Notes: a model not told the origin generated them from the letters alone. Numbered from the stretch's first letter, positions 54,101-62,080 are shown. The stretch is DNA of 64,000 bases from Streptomyces nojiriensis (GCF_017639205.1 NZ_CP071139.1:8307501-8371500); one strand, 5' to 3'. Made by a program: numbers and translations.

Positions 54101-55376
54101 CGACGGAGGCGACCGGGTTGGTGCAGATGATCCAGCACGCCTTGATCTCACCGGCGGCCATCTTCTCGAACATCTCGACGGTGCCGCGGCCGACGTCCGT
54201 GCGCAGGGTGCCCTTCGGCACGCCCCACAGCTCCTCGACATAGTCGCGGTCCTCCGCCACCAGGACCGAGCGCTGGCCGGGCAGCCCCGGTCCCATGTAG
54301 CCCATCTCCCGCCCGCCCATGGCGTTGGGCTGGCCGGTGAGCGAGAAGGGGCCGCTGCCCGGGCGGCAGATGGCGCCGGTGGCGAGGTGCAGGTTGACCA
54401 GGGCGTTGGTGTTCCAGGTGCCGTGGGTGGACTGGTTGAGGCCCATGGTCCAGCAGCTCGTCCACTCGCCCGCCTCGCCGATCCAGCGGGCGGCCAGCCG
54501 GATGTCGGCCTCCGGTATGCCGGTGATCCGGGAGACCCGGTCGGGTGTGTAGTCCTCCAGGAAGGCGGGCATGTCCTGCCAGCCCTCGGTGTGCTCGCCG
54601 ATGAAGGCCGGGTCGGTCCAGCCGCCCTCGACCAGGAGGTGCAGCAGACCGTTGAGCAGGGCCAGGTCGGTGCCCGGCCGGATCTGCAGGAACAGGTCGG
54701 CCTTGTCGGCGGTGGCGTTGCGCCGGGGATCGACCACGATGAGCCTGGCGCCGGAGGCCTTGACGCGGTCCATCATCCGCAGGAAGAGGATGGGGTGGCA
54801 GTCGGCCATGTTGGCGCCGATGACGAAGAAGGCGTCCGCCCGCTCGAAGTCCTCGTACGAGCCGGGCGGTCCGTCGGCGCCGAGCGAGAGCTTGTAGCCG
54901 GTGCCGGCGCTCGCCATGCACAGCCGCGAATTGGATTCGATCTGGTTCGTCCGCAGGAAGCCCTTCGCCAGCTTGTTCGCCAGGTACTGGGCCTCCAGGG
55001 ACATCTGGCCGGAGACGTAGAGCGCCAGCGCGTCGGGGCCGTGCGCGTCGAGGATCTCCCTCAGGCGCACGGCCGCCTCGGTGACGGCCGCCTCCACCGG
55101 GGCGGGTGCGGGCCCGGCGCCCCGCTCGCCGCGGACCAGCGCGGTGGTCAGCCGGCCCGGCGCGGCCATCAGGTCGGCGTGCGTGGCGCCCTTGGTGCAC
55201 AGGCGCCCGGCGTTCGCCGGGTGCTGCTTGTCCCCGGAGACCTTGGCCACCGTACGGCGGCCGTCGCCGCCCGTGGCGATGTCCAGGACGATCCCGCACC
55301 CCACGCCGCAGTAGGAGCAGACCGTACGCACCCGCTGCCCGGCCGCGGCCTTCGTCTCCGCCCCCGCCTCCGCCAC
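51183..55376 (-). CDS. Fused assimilatory nitrate reductase (molybdoenzyme) and sulfite-reductase-type flavoprotein
   Basis: 1397 residues. I chose the GTG at 55376 because AGGAGG lies six bases upstream; the open frame continues to 56036 without support. The N-terminus has the [4Fe-4S] motif CSYCGVGCG (residues about 25-33) with a later GRLCTKGA Cys. The Mo-bisPGD domains follow to about 740 (NQIESNSRLCMASAGTGYKL, CNPVASV-like CTNPVASVANR, GRLQHQWHTLTKTG). After an Ala/Pro linker comes a CysJ-like reductase: FMN motif SQTGNAEDLAATV near 880, FAD motif RLYSISSSP near 1187 and NADPH motif GPGTGIAPFMAFL near 1260, ending GRDVY. It would pass NADPH electrons to nitrate in one polypeptide. Confidence 0.93.
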   Translation of the reverse strand: MAEAGAETKAAAGQRVRTVCSYCGVGCGIVLDIATGGDGRRTVAKVSGDKQHPANAGRLCTKGATHADLMAAPGRLTTALVRGERGAGPAPAPVEAAVTEAAVRLREILDAHGPDALALYVSGQMSLEAQYLANKLAKGFLRTNQIESNSRLCMASAGTGYKLSLGADGPPGSYEDFERADAFFVIGANMADCHPILFLRMMDRVKASGARLIVVDPRRNATADKADLFLQIRPGTDLALLNGLLHLLVEGGWTDPAFIGEHTEGWQDMPAFLEDYTPDRVSRITGIPEADIRLAARWIGEAGEWTSCWTMGLNQSTHGTWNTNALVNLHLATGAICRPGSGPFSLTGQPNAMGGREMGYMGPGLPGQRSVLVAEDRDYVEELWGVPKGTLRTDVGRGTVEMFEKMAAGEIKACWIICTNPVASVANRSTVIKALETAELVITQDVFAETETNAYADIALPATLWAEADGVMINSERNLTLVRGAADPPGEALPDWQLIARVACAMGFAEAFTYTCAEEVFEELRQAWNPKTGWDLRGVTYERLHSGPVQWPAAPGGPDRNPVRYLNDGVSQTLAERPDGTRPRLLFPTATGRAVFFARPHLPDGELPDDDYPFVLNTGRLQHQWHTLTKTGKVAKLGRLNPAPFVEIHPQDAAALGIAEGDGVEVASRRGRAVLPAVVTDRVRPGNCFAPFHWNDLFGEYLSVNAVTDDAVDPLSFQPGFKMCAVTLAKTRAPVPVAALPAGTGADSGAARAGAGAATATATLAPPVAAAAATAALASLFGLEDRTPPALSDGERQYLAGFLAGLASAPPGPGVPSLPAGAPFEAGHALWVDGVLAGTYSRTAAALAAAPPAAPATAPAAPDRPVRQTTVLWASQTGNAEDLAATVGAALAGSGFPTGVHSMADRTASALTPGTDLLVVTSTFGDGDAPDNGAAFWESLTAADAPRLQDVRYAVLALGDSTYDAFCGHGRRLDQRLEELGGRRLLPRVDCEPDYEEPAGRWLEQLREALSAAPAPEPARKPRPAADRNSPHTARLSGNRLLSLPGATKEVRRFTFDLGEDGPAYEAGDALGIQPVNCPGLVTEWLAATGLSPDAEVVVPGRDPMPFAEALHRHLDITRLTPDLLRFITEHTGDRTLKQLTRPDNKDGLARWTWGRQPVDVLAEFPVRIGAQEWAERLRRLGPRLYSISSSPLVDPRAVSLTVSVLRYEGPDGRHRKGVASAFLADAEPGTPVPLFVQSSAHFRPPAGADTPAVMVGPGTGIAPFMAFLEHRRALGHQGGNWLFFGEQRRARDFYYREELAELHRHGTLTRLDLAFSRDQRTKVYVQDRMREHGAQLWSWLQDGAHFYVCGDASRMAKDVDRALREIAMTHGGLDADEAAAYLKQLSAAKRYGRDVY

Positions 55377-55474
55377 CGCGGACCTCCTCGCGCCTTCGGC
55401 CGACACCGCACCGCTCCGGGCCGCTGCGGCCGTGTGCAGGCCGGCCCCGTCGCGGTCCAACGTAGGAAGTCCCT

Positions 55475-55490
55475 GTTGCGCGCAGGTGAC
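55475..55490 (-). promoter_or_regulatory. Possible GlnR half site upstream of the nitrate reductase
   Basis: On the minus strand GTCAC-N6-GCAAC, close to the GTnAC-N6-GaAAC element of the nitrogen regulator GlnR, about 100 bases upstream of the GTG at 55376. A second GTAAC occurs further upstream, but with the wrong spacing by one base, so this is only suggestive. Confidence 0.35.
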
Positions 55491-55551
55491 GGGCGGTGCC
55501 CCCCGGGGGTTACAAGCGGCTTCGCCAAGATCACCAAGGGCGGTGAGGTGG

Positions 55552-56517
55552 TCAGCGGCCGAGCGCGTCGAGGTGCTCGTAGAGCGCCCGGTGCCCTTCG
55601 GCGGTGGGGTGCAGGCCGTCGACGAGCAGGTCGGTCCGCTCCCGCAGCGGCTCCCACAGGTCGAGGTGGTCGATGTGGTTCGCCTCGCACCAGGACCGGA
55701 GGAAGACGCGCAGGGCCAGCGCGCGCGCCCGGGTGAAGCGCAGGCCTTCGTAGGCGCGGGTGCGGTCCTCGTCGAGCCAGGACGGTCCGGCGACGACGAG
55801 CCGGGCGTTGTGGCCCAGGGCGGTGGCGGCCAGTGCGTCGAGGCTGCCGGTGAGCTGCGCGAAATCAGCGGTTCCGTCGGCTCCGGCGTCGCTCTCCGCG
55901 TCGCCCTCCGCGCCGGCGAGCGGTACGGCGGAGTCGTTGATCCCGGCGGCGACCAGGAGGGTGTCGGGCCGGCGCGCCGCCAGCAGCGCGGGCGTCTGCT
56001 CGCTGACGTCGGCGAGGGTGCTGCCGGGGACCGCAAGGTTGAAGAGCCGGCGTTCGGCCTCGTTCCCGGCGATGTGGGCGGCCGCCAGGTGGCCCACCCA
56101 GCCGCCGCGCGGGTCGCAGCGTCCGTAGGCGATGCTGTCGCCCACGACGACGATGCGCTCCGCCGGGCGCAGCGGCTTCGCGTCCAGGTAGGCCCAGGCG
56201 CTCTCGCCGGAGGAGAGGACCACCCGCCGGCGGGTGTAGTCGTCGACCTCGTAGGCGTCGGCCGCGGCGAGCTCCCGGTCGGTGAGGTGCAGTACGGCGC
56301 CTTCGACCGATGCGCCGAGCCTGCGCTCCAGGACCAGGTGCACGTCGAGCCCGCTGGCGGCGATCACGGCCGGATCGGTGATCTTCAGGGGCCGGGTGGT
56401 GTAACCGGCCAGCGACGCCGGGGAGGTGGGCATCGCTCTGCCGAAGAGAGCGGTCTGGACCCGCTCGTCCATCAGCGTGCCGAAGGAGAACAGGGTGTGT
56501 GCGCGTGATCCGGTCAC
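55552..56517 (-). CDS. Fusion: AIG2/gamma-glutamylcyclotransferase-like domain plus SGNH hydrolase
   Basis: 321 residues from the GTG at 56517. Residues 5-115 resemble an AIG2-like/GGCT domain (TLFSFGTLMDERVQTALFGR, VEGAVLHLTDRELAAADAYE, DDYTRRRVVLSSGESAW). Residues 125-321 are an SGNH/GDSL hydrolase: block I VVVGDSIAYGRCD (Ser), block II RLFNLAVPGSTLADV (Gly), block III AAGINDSAVPL (Asn), block V DGLHPTAEGHRAL (Asp and His). All four SGNH residues are present, so esterase or lipase activity is likely. No signal peptide is seen. The fused N-terminal domain is unusual and could bind or pre-process a peptide-like substrate. Confidence 0.9.
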   Translation of the reverse strand: MTGSRAHTLFSFGTLMDERVQTALFGRAMPTSPASLAGYTTRPLKITDPAVIAASGLDVHLVLERRLGASVEGAVLHLTDRELAAADAYEVDDYTRRRVVLSSGESAWAYLDAKPLRPAERIVVVGDSIAYGRCDPRGGWVGHLAAAHIAGNEAERRLFNLAVPGSTLADVSEQTPALLAARRPDTLLVAAGINDSAVPLAGAEGDAESDAGADGTADFAQLTGSLDALAATALGHNARLVVAGPSWLDEDRTRAYEGLRFTRARALALRVFLRSWCEANHIDHLDLWEPLRERTDLLVDGLHPTAEGHRALYEHLDALGR

Positions 56518-56649
56518 AGTGAGCCGCAGGGCCTTTCTTCACGGAGGGTCAGGTTTCACCCTAACGGCCGACGGCTGACGCGCGGAGCCGAGTGTGCGGA
56601 CCACTCCTCCTGGCAGGAGTGGCGCTGCTCCTTCCAGGGATCGCGGGGA

Positions 56650-57324
56650 TCACCCGTGCGGGCGCCACCGGTCGCAGTACTCGATGTGGATCTCGCGCGC
56701 GGCACCGAGGACTCCGGCGGTGGTATGGAGCTCGCTGCAGAAGTGGCCGTGGCGCGGATGGGCGGCCATGTGTCCGGGGCCGTACCGGGCGACGTCGAAG
56801 AAGTGGTGCGCGGTGGCCCGGAACACCTTCGTGCTGCCGGTCATGAACAGGGTCTCGGCGTGGAGATGTTCGTGGAACAGATCCCTGTTCTCCCGGTGGT
56901 GCCGGGCCTCGTCTTCGGCCGGGGAGGCGCCGGTGAGCGCCGGACCGGAGACCGTCAAGGTCACCGTCTGCGGGCGCCCCGGGCCGAGCCGGGCGCGGAG
57001 TTCCTTCCAGCGCGCGGGCGCGAACTGGAGCGAGTGGTGCAGCAGCACGAGATCGAGCTGTCGGGCCCCGGCTTCCGGCAGCCCGCGCGCGGGTGCGTGG
57101 TTGCCGCGGATCGGCAGGTGGACCAGCGAGCGCGGTGACGAGGCGGCGAGCGTCCACAGGCCACCGATCAGATACGCGGCGTCCTGATCGAGGCAGGCGT
57201 CCACGTGGCGGTCGCGGTCGAGGAGTACGGCCCGGGCCGGTGGCTCGGCCGGTCGGACGACCTTGAACTCCACCGGCCCGAGCCGCACGTGGTGGACGGT
57301 GACCGCCAGCTTCATCCGGCGCAT
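56650..57324 (-). CDS. Hypothetical protein, His-rich
   Basis: 224 residues from an ATG at 57324 (AGGG eight bases upstream; ATG 57315 is an alternative, and an in-frame start exists at 57369). It starts RRMKLAVTVHHVRLGPVEFK and has a high content of His and Arg, with VLLHHSLQFAPARWKELRAR, RHHRENRDLFHEHLHAETLF and ATAHHFFDVARYGPGHMAAH. The repeated HH and HxH could bind metal, but there is no known motif. Ten bases downstream of the S24-like gene, so likely in one operon with it. Family unrecognised. Confidence 0.65.
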   Translation of the reverse strand: MRRMKLAVTVHHVRLGPVEFKVVRPAEPPARAVLLDRDRHVDACLDQDAAYLIGGLWTLAASSPRSLVHLPIRGNHAPARGLPEAGARQLDLVLLHHSLQFAPARWKELRARLGPGRPQTVTLTVSGPALTGASPAEDEARHHRENRDLFHEHLHAETLFMTGSTKVFRATAHHFFDVARYGPGHMAAHPRHGHFCSELHTTAGVLGAAREIHIEYCDRWRPHG

Positions 57325-57334
57325 CGCGACAGCC

Positions 57335-57682
57335 CTACGCCGCACGCGTCTTGTCCGCGGCGCCCGCACGGGGGACGCCGTCGACCGCCGTACAGATGCC
57401 GAAGACGCGGTCGTGTCCGGTCCAGCCGTTCACCCGGCCCCGGTTGTTGCTGATCTGCACCCGCTTCCTCGCCGGGTCCACGGCCGACACCAGGTGCAGG
57501 TACACCGTCCCGGCGACGCGGGCGAGGACGATGTCCCCGGCCCGCAGCTGCGACGGGTCGGCCGGAGCGACCACCACCCGCTGACGACTGCGTATCAACG
57601 GGACCATCGAGGAGCCGGTCGGCCGGAACTCCACGGTGGCTCCGCCGGCGACCCTGCCGGCCACTGCGTCCAATGCACCCAT
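57335..57682 (-). CDS. S24/S26 (signal-peptidase-fold) family protein
   Basis: 115 residues from the ATG at 57682 (a longer start at 57718 adds 12). Core: VEFRPTGSSMVPLIRSRQRV, in which GSSM is the Ser nucleophile position of S24/S26 folds, followed by VVVAPADPSQLRAGDIVLAR, VYLHLVSAVD and VQISNNRGRVNGW. A clear catalytic Lys dyad residue is not obvious, although the RVNGW strand could carry a base. The short length and lack of HTH differ from LexA/CI. It may be a stand-alone peptidase-like domain or a sensor. No membrane segment is seen. Confidence 0.65.
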   Translation of the reverse strand: MGALDAVAGRVAGGATVEFRPTGSSMVPLIRSRQRVVVAPADPSQLRAGDIVLARVAGTVYLHLVSAVDPARKRVQISNNRGRVNGWTGHDRVFGICTAVDGVPRAGAADKTRAA

Positions 57683-57825
57683 CCGCGAATGCTCGCAGAT
57701 CCACCCGCCCGCACCCATCGATTTACGCCCGCGCGCGGTACGGCGGTCGCCCGGTGTGTCTGCGGCGGTCCGTTCCCGGCGGGCGGTATGGATGGTGGGT
57801 CGGGGACGAGAGCGGGGAGTGGCGC

Positions 57826-58329
57826 GTGGCGGCGATGGTCGGACTGTTCTGGGTCACTCCGGACGCGGTGCACGTGGGGTCGCCGCCGAACGCCCTCGGG
57901 ATCGGCGTCCGGCTGACCGCCGAGGGTCTGGAAGCCGCGGACCCCGACATTCCCCGGACGTGGACATGGGCGGAGCTGCGCTCCGCCGTGGTCGAGGACG
58001 TGCCCGGGCACAATCCGGTGGGCCGTGCGACGAAGGCCCTCGGCGCGATGATCTCGGCCGCGATCGGAACGGACTACCTCGGGGAGGGGGCGCCCGAGAT
58101 GACGCTGCGTCTGGAGACGGAGGAGGGTACGCACGAGGTCACCGTCCACGCGGCGGTGGCAGGCTACCCCGCCGAGGAGGCACGGCTCTCCCAGGACCTG
58201 CTCGACCGCTTCGTGGCGGGAACCGCGGACCCGCGCGCCGTCGAGGCCTGGGGCCGGGAGCACGCCCGGGAGGGCACCCCCGAGCCGCGTGCGCGGGAAG
58301 CCCTGCTGCACGCCTGGGCGCAGCCGTAG
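57826..58329 (+). CDS. Hypothetical protein
   Basis: 167 residues. GTG at 57826 is preferred (GGGGAG six bases upstream; ATG 57835 follows). It starts MVGLFWVTPDAVHVGSPPNA, LGIGVRLTAEGLEAADPDIP, contains a hydrophobic loop NPVGRATKALGAMISAAIGT and ends RAREALLHAWAQP. The pattern of alternating strands (TWTWAELRSAVVEDVPG; TLRLETEEGTHEVTVHAAV) suggests a beta-rich domain of the kind often described in Streptomyces as a hypothetical PH-like or YokE-like protein, but this is uncertain. It is divergent from the S24-like gene and convergent with the VOC gene. Confidence 0.65.
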   Translation: MAAMVGLFWVTPDAVHVGSPPNALGIGVRLTAEGLEAADPDIPRTWTWAELRSAVVEDVPGHNPVGRATKALGAMISAAIGTDYLGEGAPEMTLRLETEEGTHEVTVHAAVAGYPAEEARLSQDLLDRFVAGTADPRAVEAWGREHAREGTPEPRAREALLHAWAQP

Positions 58330-58342
58330 CGGCGGCCCCCGC

Positions 58343-58771
58343 TCAGTCGATACAGAACTCGTTGCCCTCGATGTCCAGCATCGGGATGCACGAGTCGGTG
58401 CCGTCGTACAGCGTCCGCACGTGTACCGCCCCGAGCGGGACCAGTCGTGCGCATTCGGCCTCGAGTGCGGCGAGTCGCTCTTCCCCCACGAGTCCGGTGC
58501 CGACCCGCACGTCGAGGTGCAGCCGGTTCTTGGCGGCCTTCCCTTCGGGGACGCGCTGGAAGTACAGCCGCGGGCCCACGCCCGAGGGATCGGTGCAGGC
58601 GAACCACGCGTCCTGCCGCTCGGGCGGCAGCGAGCGCTTGAACGCTTCCCAGGTGCCGAACCCCTCCGGCGGGGGCGGTATGACATACCCCAGCACCTCG
58701 CACCAGAAACGGGCGAGGCGCTCGGGTTCCGCGCAGTCGAAGGTGACTTGGAACTGCTTGATCGACGGCAT
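58343..58771 (-). CDS. VOC family protein (glyoxalase/bleomycin-resistance fold)
   Basis: 142 residues from the ATG at 58771. Paired beta-alpha-beta-beta-beta modules: MPSIKQFQVTFDCAEPERLA, RFWCEVLGYVIPPPPEGF, RLYFQRVPEGKAAKNRLHLD, VRVG... and CIPMLDIEGNEFCID. The RLHLD and final EGNEFC positions are the usual metal-ligand sites of the fold, with His and Glu retained. VOC proteins can isomerise, sequester drugs or act as dioxygenases, so the specific reaction is not known. Its gene precedes the DD-peptidase by 22 bases on the same strand. Confidence 0.9.
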   Translation of the reverse strand: MPSIKQFQVTFDCAEPERLARFWCEVLGYVIPPPPEGFGTWEAFKRSLPPERQDAWFACTDPSGVGPRLYFQRVPEGKAAKNRLHLDVRVGTGLVGEERLAALEAECARLVPLGAVHVRTLYDGTDSCIPMLDIEGNEFCID

Positions 58772-58793
58772 CGGGCCAGCATAGAGCCGGACT

Positions 58794-60428
58794 CTAGGAA
58801 GACTCCTGGAGGTAGGCGGCGATCATCGCGAGGTCGTTGGTGATGGCCAGCACCTCGGTGGGGTCGGCGCCCGGTGTGGAGGCGCCGTTGACGCCCGCGT
58901 AGAAGGTGTCGAAGCGGCCGCCGCCCTTGTCGAGGTAGCCCGCGATGGTGATGGCGCCCACGGCCAGCCGGTCGTTGAGGGCGTCACCGCCGACGGCCGC
59001 GCCGGTCTTGGCGAACACCTTCCCCCGGGCCGGACAGCTGCGGCAGTTCTCGGCCAGCAGGCCGTCGACCCCGAGGATGGGCAGGGCCTCCCGGAACAGC
59101 CGTGCGTCCGGGGTCCGTTGCCAGTACGCCAGCATCTGCACCAGCACCTGCGGCGTGGCCCGGTCGGCGGGGTTGCCGCCCCGGCCGTCCATGAGCTGCG
59201 CCTGTTCGCGGTCGACGCCGGCCTGGTCGAGGAAGTCGGCGAGCACGGGGAAGCCGGCCGGGCACTGGTCGCTCTTCGCGGTGACGGCGAGCAGGCAGAT
59301 GCCGAGGTTGGCGCCCAGGTTGTGGCTGACCTTGAGGATCAGCTTGGCGTACTGCGCGTAGGGCGGGGAGGTGTACGCGGCCACGCGCGGGCGTCCGGCG
59401 TAGTCGTGCGGCAGCCGCCCCACCGGGTTGGGGCCCGTCGGGTCGGCGGTGACGTGCACCCCGGCGCGTTCGAGTGCCTCGATCAGCGCGACGCGTCCGA
59501 AGCCGGCCGGGTCGCCGATCGGGGAGGTGCGCAGCAGCGGTGCGGAGTCCGCCGCGATGGTCCCGGTCAGGCGGATCCGGGTGCCGCCGTCGGTGGCCGT
59601 CACCGTGACCGCGGTCGGCTTCCCGGCCGCCACGGTCTTCACCGCCGAGGTGACCTGGTAGGGCGCGACCTTGGGCCGCCAGTCCAGCCGGGCGTCCGCG
59701 CCGGGCCGGTCCCCGGGGGTGGTCAGGAGGTCGATCAGGTTGTCGTTGACGATCAGGGGCGTCGGGGTGGGGACGAGCTCCGGGTCGGGGAGGAACAGCC
59801 GGCTGTCGACGATCACGTCGCCGTCGACGCGGGTGATCCCGGAGTCGCGTACCTGCCGGGCGAGCAGGTCGATCCCGGCGAGCGGGTTCTCCGGGGTGAG
59901 GGTCGCCCCGGGGAAGTCGTTGGCGTAGGTGTGGTCGAGGTCGGTGTACGCGACCGTGCCGTCGGGCCGCGTCCGTCCGCCCATGGTGAGGTCGCCCTGG
60001 GCGACGAGGTCGAGGTCGCCGGTCAGCGTCGCGCCGTCGCGCGCGCCCACCGCGTAGAGCGGGGTCACGAAGCGGTGGTCGGCGCCCAGGGTGTGCCAGG
60101 GGCCCGAGACGCTGATCAGTTTGGCGGTCGATCCGGGGATGAAGAACTGCTCGGGGAACAGGCTGTGGACCACACGGCCGTTGTCCGGGTCGGTCTGCAG
60201 CAGGCCCCACTGGGCATTGCGGTAGTCCGGCTTGCGCATGATCTCCGTGATGCGCGGGTCGAGGCCGGCGAGTCCCGTGTCGCCGCTCGCGGACGGGGTG
60301 GTCGCGGACGGCGAAGGGGTCGGGTCCGCCGCGCTCGCGGTGCCCGAGGCGAGGGCCGCGAACAGCAGGACGGCGCAGCCGGCCGCCGTGGCGCGCCGCC
60401 GAGGTGCGGAGTGGATCGGTCTGCTCAC
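58794..60428 (-). CDS. D-alanyl-D-alanine carboxypeptidase/endopeptidase (PBP4, S13)
   Basis: 544 residues from the GTG at 60428 (GGAG six bases upstream). The signal peptide (RRRATAAGCAVLLFAALASG) is followed by a Pro/Ser linker. Three penicillin-binding motifs are present: SxxK as GSTAKLIS near residue 100, SxN as VSHNLGANLG near 365 and KTG as FAKTGAAVGG near 478. The large insertion between the first and second motifs is that of type C low-molecular-weight PBPs (DacB). It would trim cross-linked peptidoglycan outside the membrane. Cys pairs near NCRSCPARG are possible extracellular disulfides. Confidence 0.93.
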   Translation of the reverse strand: MSRPIHSAPRRRATAAGCAVLLFAALASGTASAADPTPSPSATTPSASGDTGLAGLDPRITEIMRKPDYRNAQWGLLQTDPDNGRVVHSLFPEQFFIPGSTAKLISVSGPWHTLGADHRFVTPLYAVGARDGATLTGDLDLVAQGDLTMGGRTRPDGTVAYTDLDHTYANDFPGATLTPENPLAGIDLLARQVRDSGITRVDGDVIVDSRLFLPDPELVPTPTPLIVNDNLIDLLTTPGDRPGADARLDWRPKVAPYQVTSAVKTVAAGKPTAVTVTATDGGTRIRLTGTIAADSAPLLRTSPIGDPAGFGRVALIEALERAGVHVTADPTGPNPVGRLPHDYAGRPRVAAYTSPPYAQYAKLILKVSHNLGANLGICLLAVTAKSDQCPAGFPVLADFLDQAGVDREQAQLMDGRGGNPADRATPQVLVQMLAYWQRTPDARLFREALPILGVDGLLAENCRSCPARGKVFAKTGAAVGGDALNDRLAVGAITIAGYLDKGGGRFDTFYAGVNGASTPGADPTEVLAITNDLAMIAAYLQESS

Positions 60429-60488
60429 AGCGCGCTCCGTTCGTCGCGGCTGTTTCCTCCCGAGGCCAGGAGAACAGCGTGGCACGGC

Positions 60489-60517
60489 GAACCCGCCCGG
60501 GCGCGCCGGGCGGGTTC
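60489..60517 (-). terminator. Terminator of the carotenoid oxygenase gene
   Basis: A 12-bp perfect stem GAACCCGCCCGG (60489-60500) and its complement (60506-60517), 5-base loop. It overlaps the stop codon of the carotenoid oxygenase gene. Confidence 0.6.
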
Positions 60518-61982
60518 ACTCCTCCGTCGGCAGCCAGCAGCCGTGCAGGCCGAGCGGGACGCGTACGGGGATCCGGGCGCGGGCCACCGGGCCCGAGGCG
60601 GGATCCTCGGCGGGGATGACCAGGAACCAGCTCGACCCGTCGGTGCGGTCCGTGGCGAAGGTCAGCCAGTGGCCCCCCGCCTCGGAGCCGGAGCCGTTCG
60701 CAGAGCCGGTCGCGGAGCCGGTCCCGGAGCCCGGTTCGGGGGCGAAGACCGGCTCGCCGACGGACAGGTCCCCGGCCGCCCAGACGCGGGAGGTGCCGCT
60801 CTCGCCGTCGTACCAGCGCACGGCGTCGAACTCACCGGGCAGCAGGTCCGTCCGCCCGGTTCCGGTGGCCAGCGCGGTGTACCGGTGGCGCCGCCCGATG
60901 CGCCGGTCGTCGACCCGTGGGAACTCCACGCGGGAGTCGTCCAGCGGGGTACGGGCCATGCTGCCGGCGGCCGGGTCCAGGCGCGCCCGTACCAGGCCAC
61001 CGCTGATCGGGTCCCCGTCCTCCTCCGGGCCGCCGACGGTGAGCCTGCTCCACTGCACGTAGTCGAGGACCACCGGGGCGTCCGCGCCCGGGCCGTCGTC
61101 GTACGCGTTCACGGTGTGCCACGCCCAGAAGGCCTCGTCGGCCGCCCAGCGGACGGGTCCGCCGTCGCGCGGGATCAGGGCCACCCGGGTGCCGCGCTCG
61201 GGGCGCCAGGCCAGGAAGGAGCCGCCCGCCATGGCCGCGGCGAGGTCGAAGAAGGCCGGGGCGAGCACGAGGACCGCGTAGCGGCCGGTCAGGGCCATGT
61301 CGTGGATCATCATCGGCTCGTCCACCCCGTCGACGGGCGTGGGCCCCCGGCCTACCGTGCCGTCGCGGTCGATGACGGACCAGGTCAGGTAGGGCGGCTC
61401 CAGGCCGTAGCAGAAGACGACCATCTCGCCCGTGACCGGGTCGATCTTCGGATGGGCGGTGATGCCCGCGGGCAGCACCCCGCCGAAGTCCTCGCGGCCG
61501 AGCGTCTCCAGTTCGGTGTCGATCCGGAAGGGGCAGGCCGACTCGGCGAGGGCCAGCAGGCGGCCGGCGTGCCGGACGACGTTGATGTCGGGCATGTCCC
61601 GGAAGGTGCCGGCGAGCTCCGGCCCCACCTGGCCGGCGTCCGGCATGATCATCGATTCGATGCCGCCCCACAGGGCGCGGCCGGCCCGCTCCTCGGCCAG
61701 CAGCGCGGGGGTGCGTACGAAGCGGTTGCGGTAGCGGGCCCGCCCGCCGGAGATCCACACGCCGTGCAGCATGCCGTCGCCGTCGATGGGGTACAGGTAC
61801 GAGCCGATCGGCGTGAACCGCGGATTGGGACCGTTGCGCAGGTACAGGCCGTCCAGGGTGTCCGGCAGCTCGCCCGTGACCTCCAGGTCCGCCGCCTCGA
61901 CCTCCTCGGACACGGGTGCGAAGGACCCCAGCAGGTGGGGGACGCGGGTGGGATCGAAGCGGGGTGGCACGTACGTGTTCAC
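60516..61982 (-). CDS. Carotenoid oxygenase family protein (cleavage dioxygenase-like)
   Basis: 488 residues from the GTG at 61982 (GGAGG four bases upstream). All four iron-ligand His motifs of carotenoid cleavage oxygenases are present: GITAHPKIDP near residue 178, PMMIHDMALT near 223, FWAWHTVNAYDD near 285 and GLHGCWLP at the C-terminus. Early markers LPDTLDGLYLRNGPNPRF and GDGMLHGVWI also match. These enzymes cleave carotenoids or stilbenes with O2. There is no carotenoid biosynthesis gene nearby. A Ser/Gly-rich insertion (GSGTGSATGSANGSGSEAGG) near 445 is unusual and probably a surface loop. Confidence 0.93.
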   Translation of the reverse strand: MNTYVPPRFDPTRVPHLLGSFAPVSEEVEAADLEVTGELPDTLDGLYLRNGPNPRFTPIGSYLYPIDGDGMLHGVWISGGRARYRNRFVRTPALLAEERAGRALWGGIESMIMPDAGQVGPELAGTFRDMPDINVVRHAGRLLALAESACPFRIDTELETLGREDFGGVLPAGITAHPKIDPVTGEMVVFCYGLEPPYLTWSVIDRDGTVGRGPTPVDGVDEPMMIHDMALTGRYAVLVLAPAFFDLAAAMAGGSFLAWRPERGTRVALIPRDGGPVRWAADEAFWAWHTVNAYDDGPGADAPVVLDYVQWSRLTVGGPEEDGDPISGGLVRARLDPAAGSMARTPLDDSRVEFPRVDDRRIGRRHRYTALATGTGRTDLLPGEFDAVRWYDGESGTSRVWAAGDLSVGEPVFAPEPGSGTGSATGSANGSGSEAGGHWLTFATDRTDGSSWFLVIPAEDPASGPVARARIPVRVPLGLHGCWLPTEE

Positions 61983-62080
61983 GGGACCTCCCGGGTACGC
62001 GCTCCTCCGTGGGCGCGCCGGCACGGCACCTTCCAGTGAAACGCGCGCCGGGTGAGGGCGCCAGGCAGCCCCGGCCGGCC

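Noticed and set aside
51264..55736. Plus-strand frame of nearly 1500 codons
   Set aside because: Mirror image of the nitrate reductase/flavoprotein fusion, Gly/Arg-rich.
55377..56036. N-terminal extension of the nitrate reductase frame to 56036
   Set aside because: No domain resemblance and overlaps the SGNH gene; the GTG at 55376 has a proper ribosome site.
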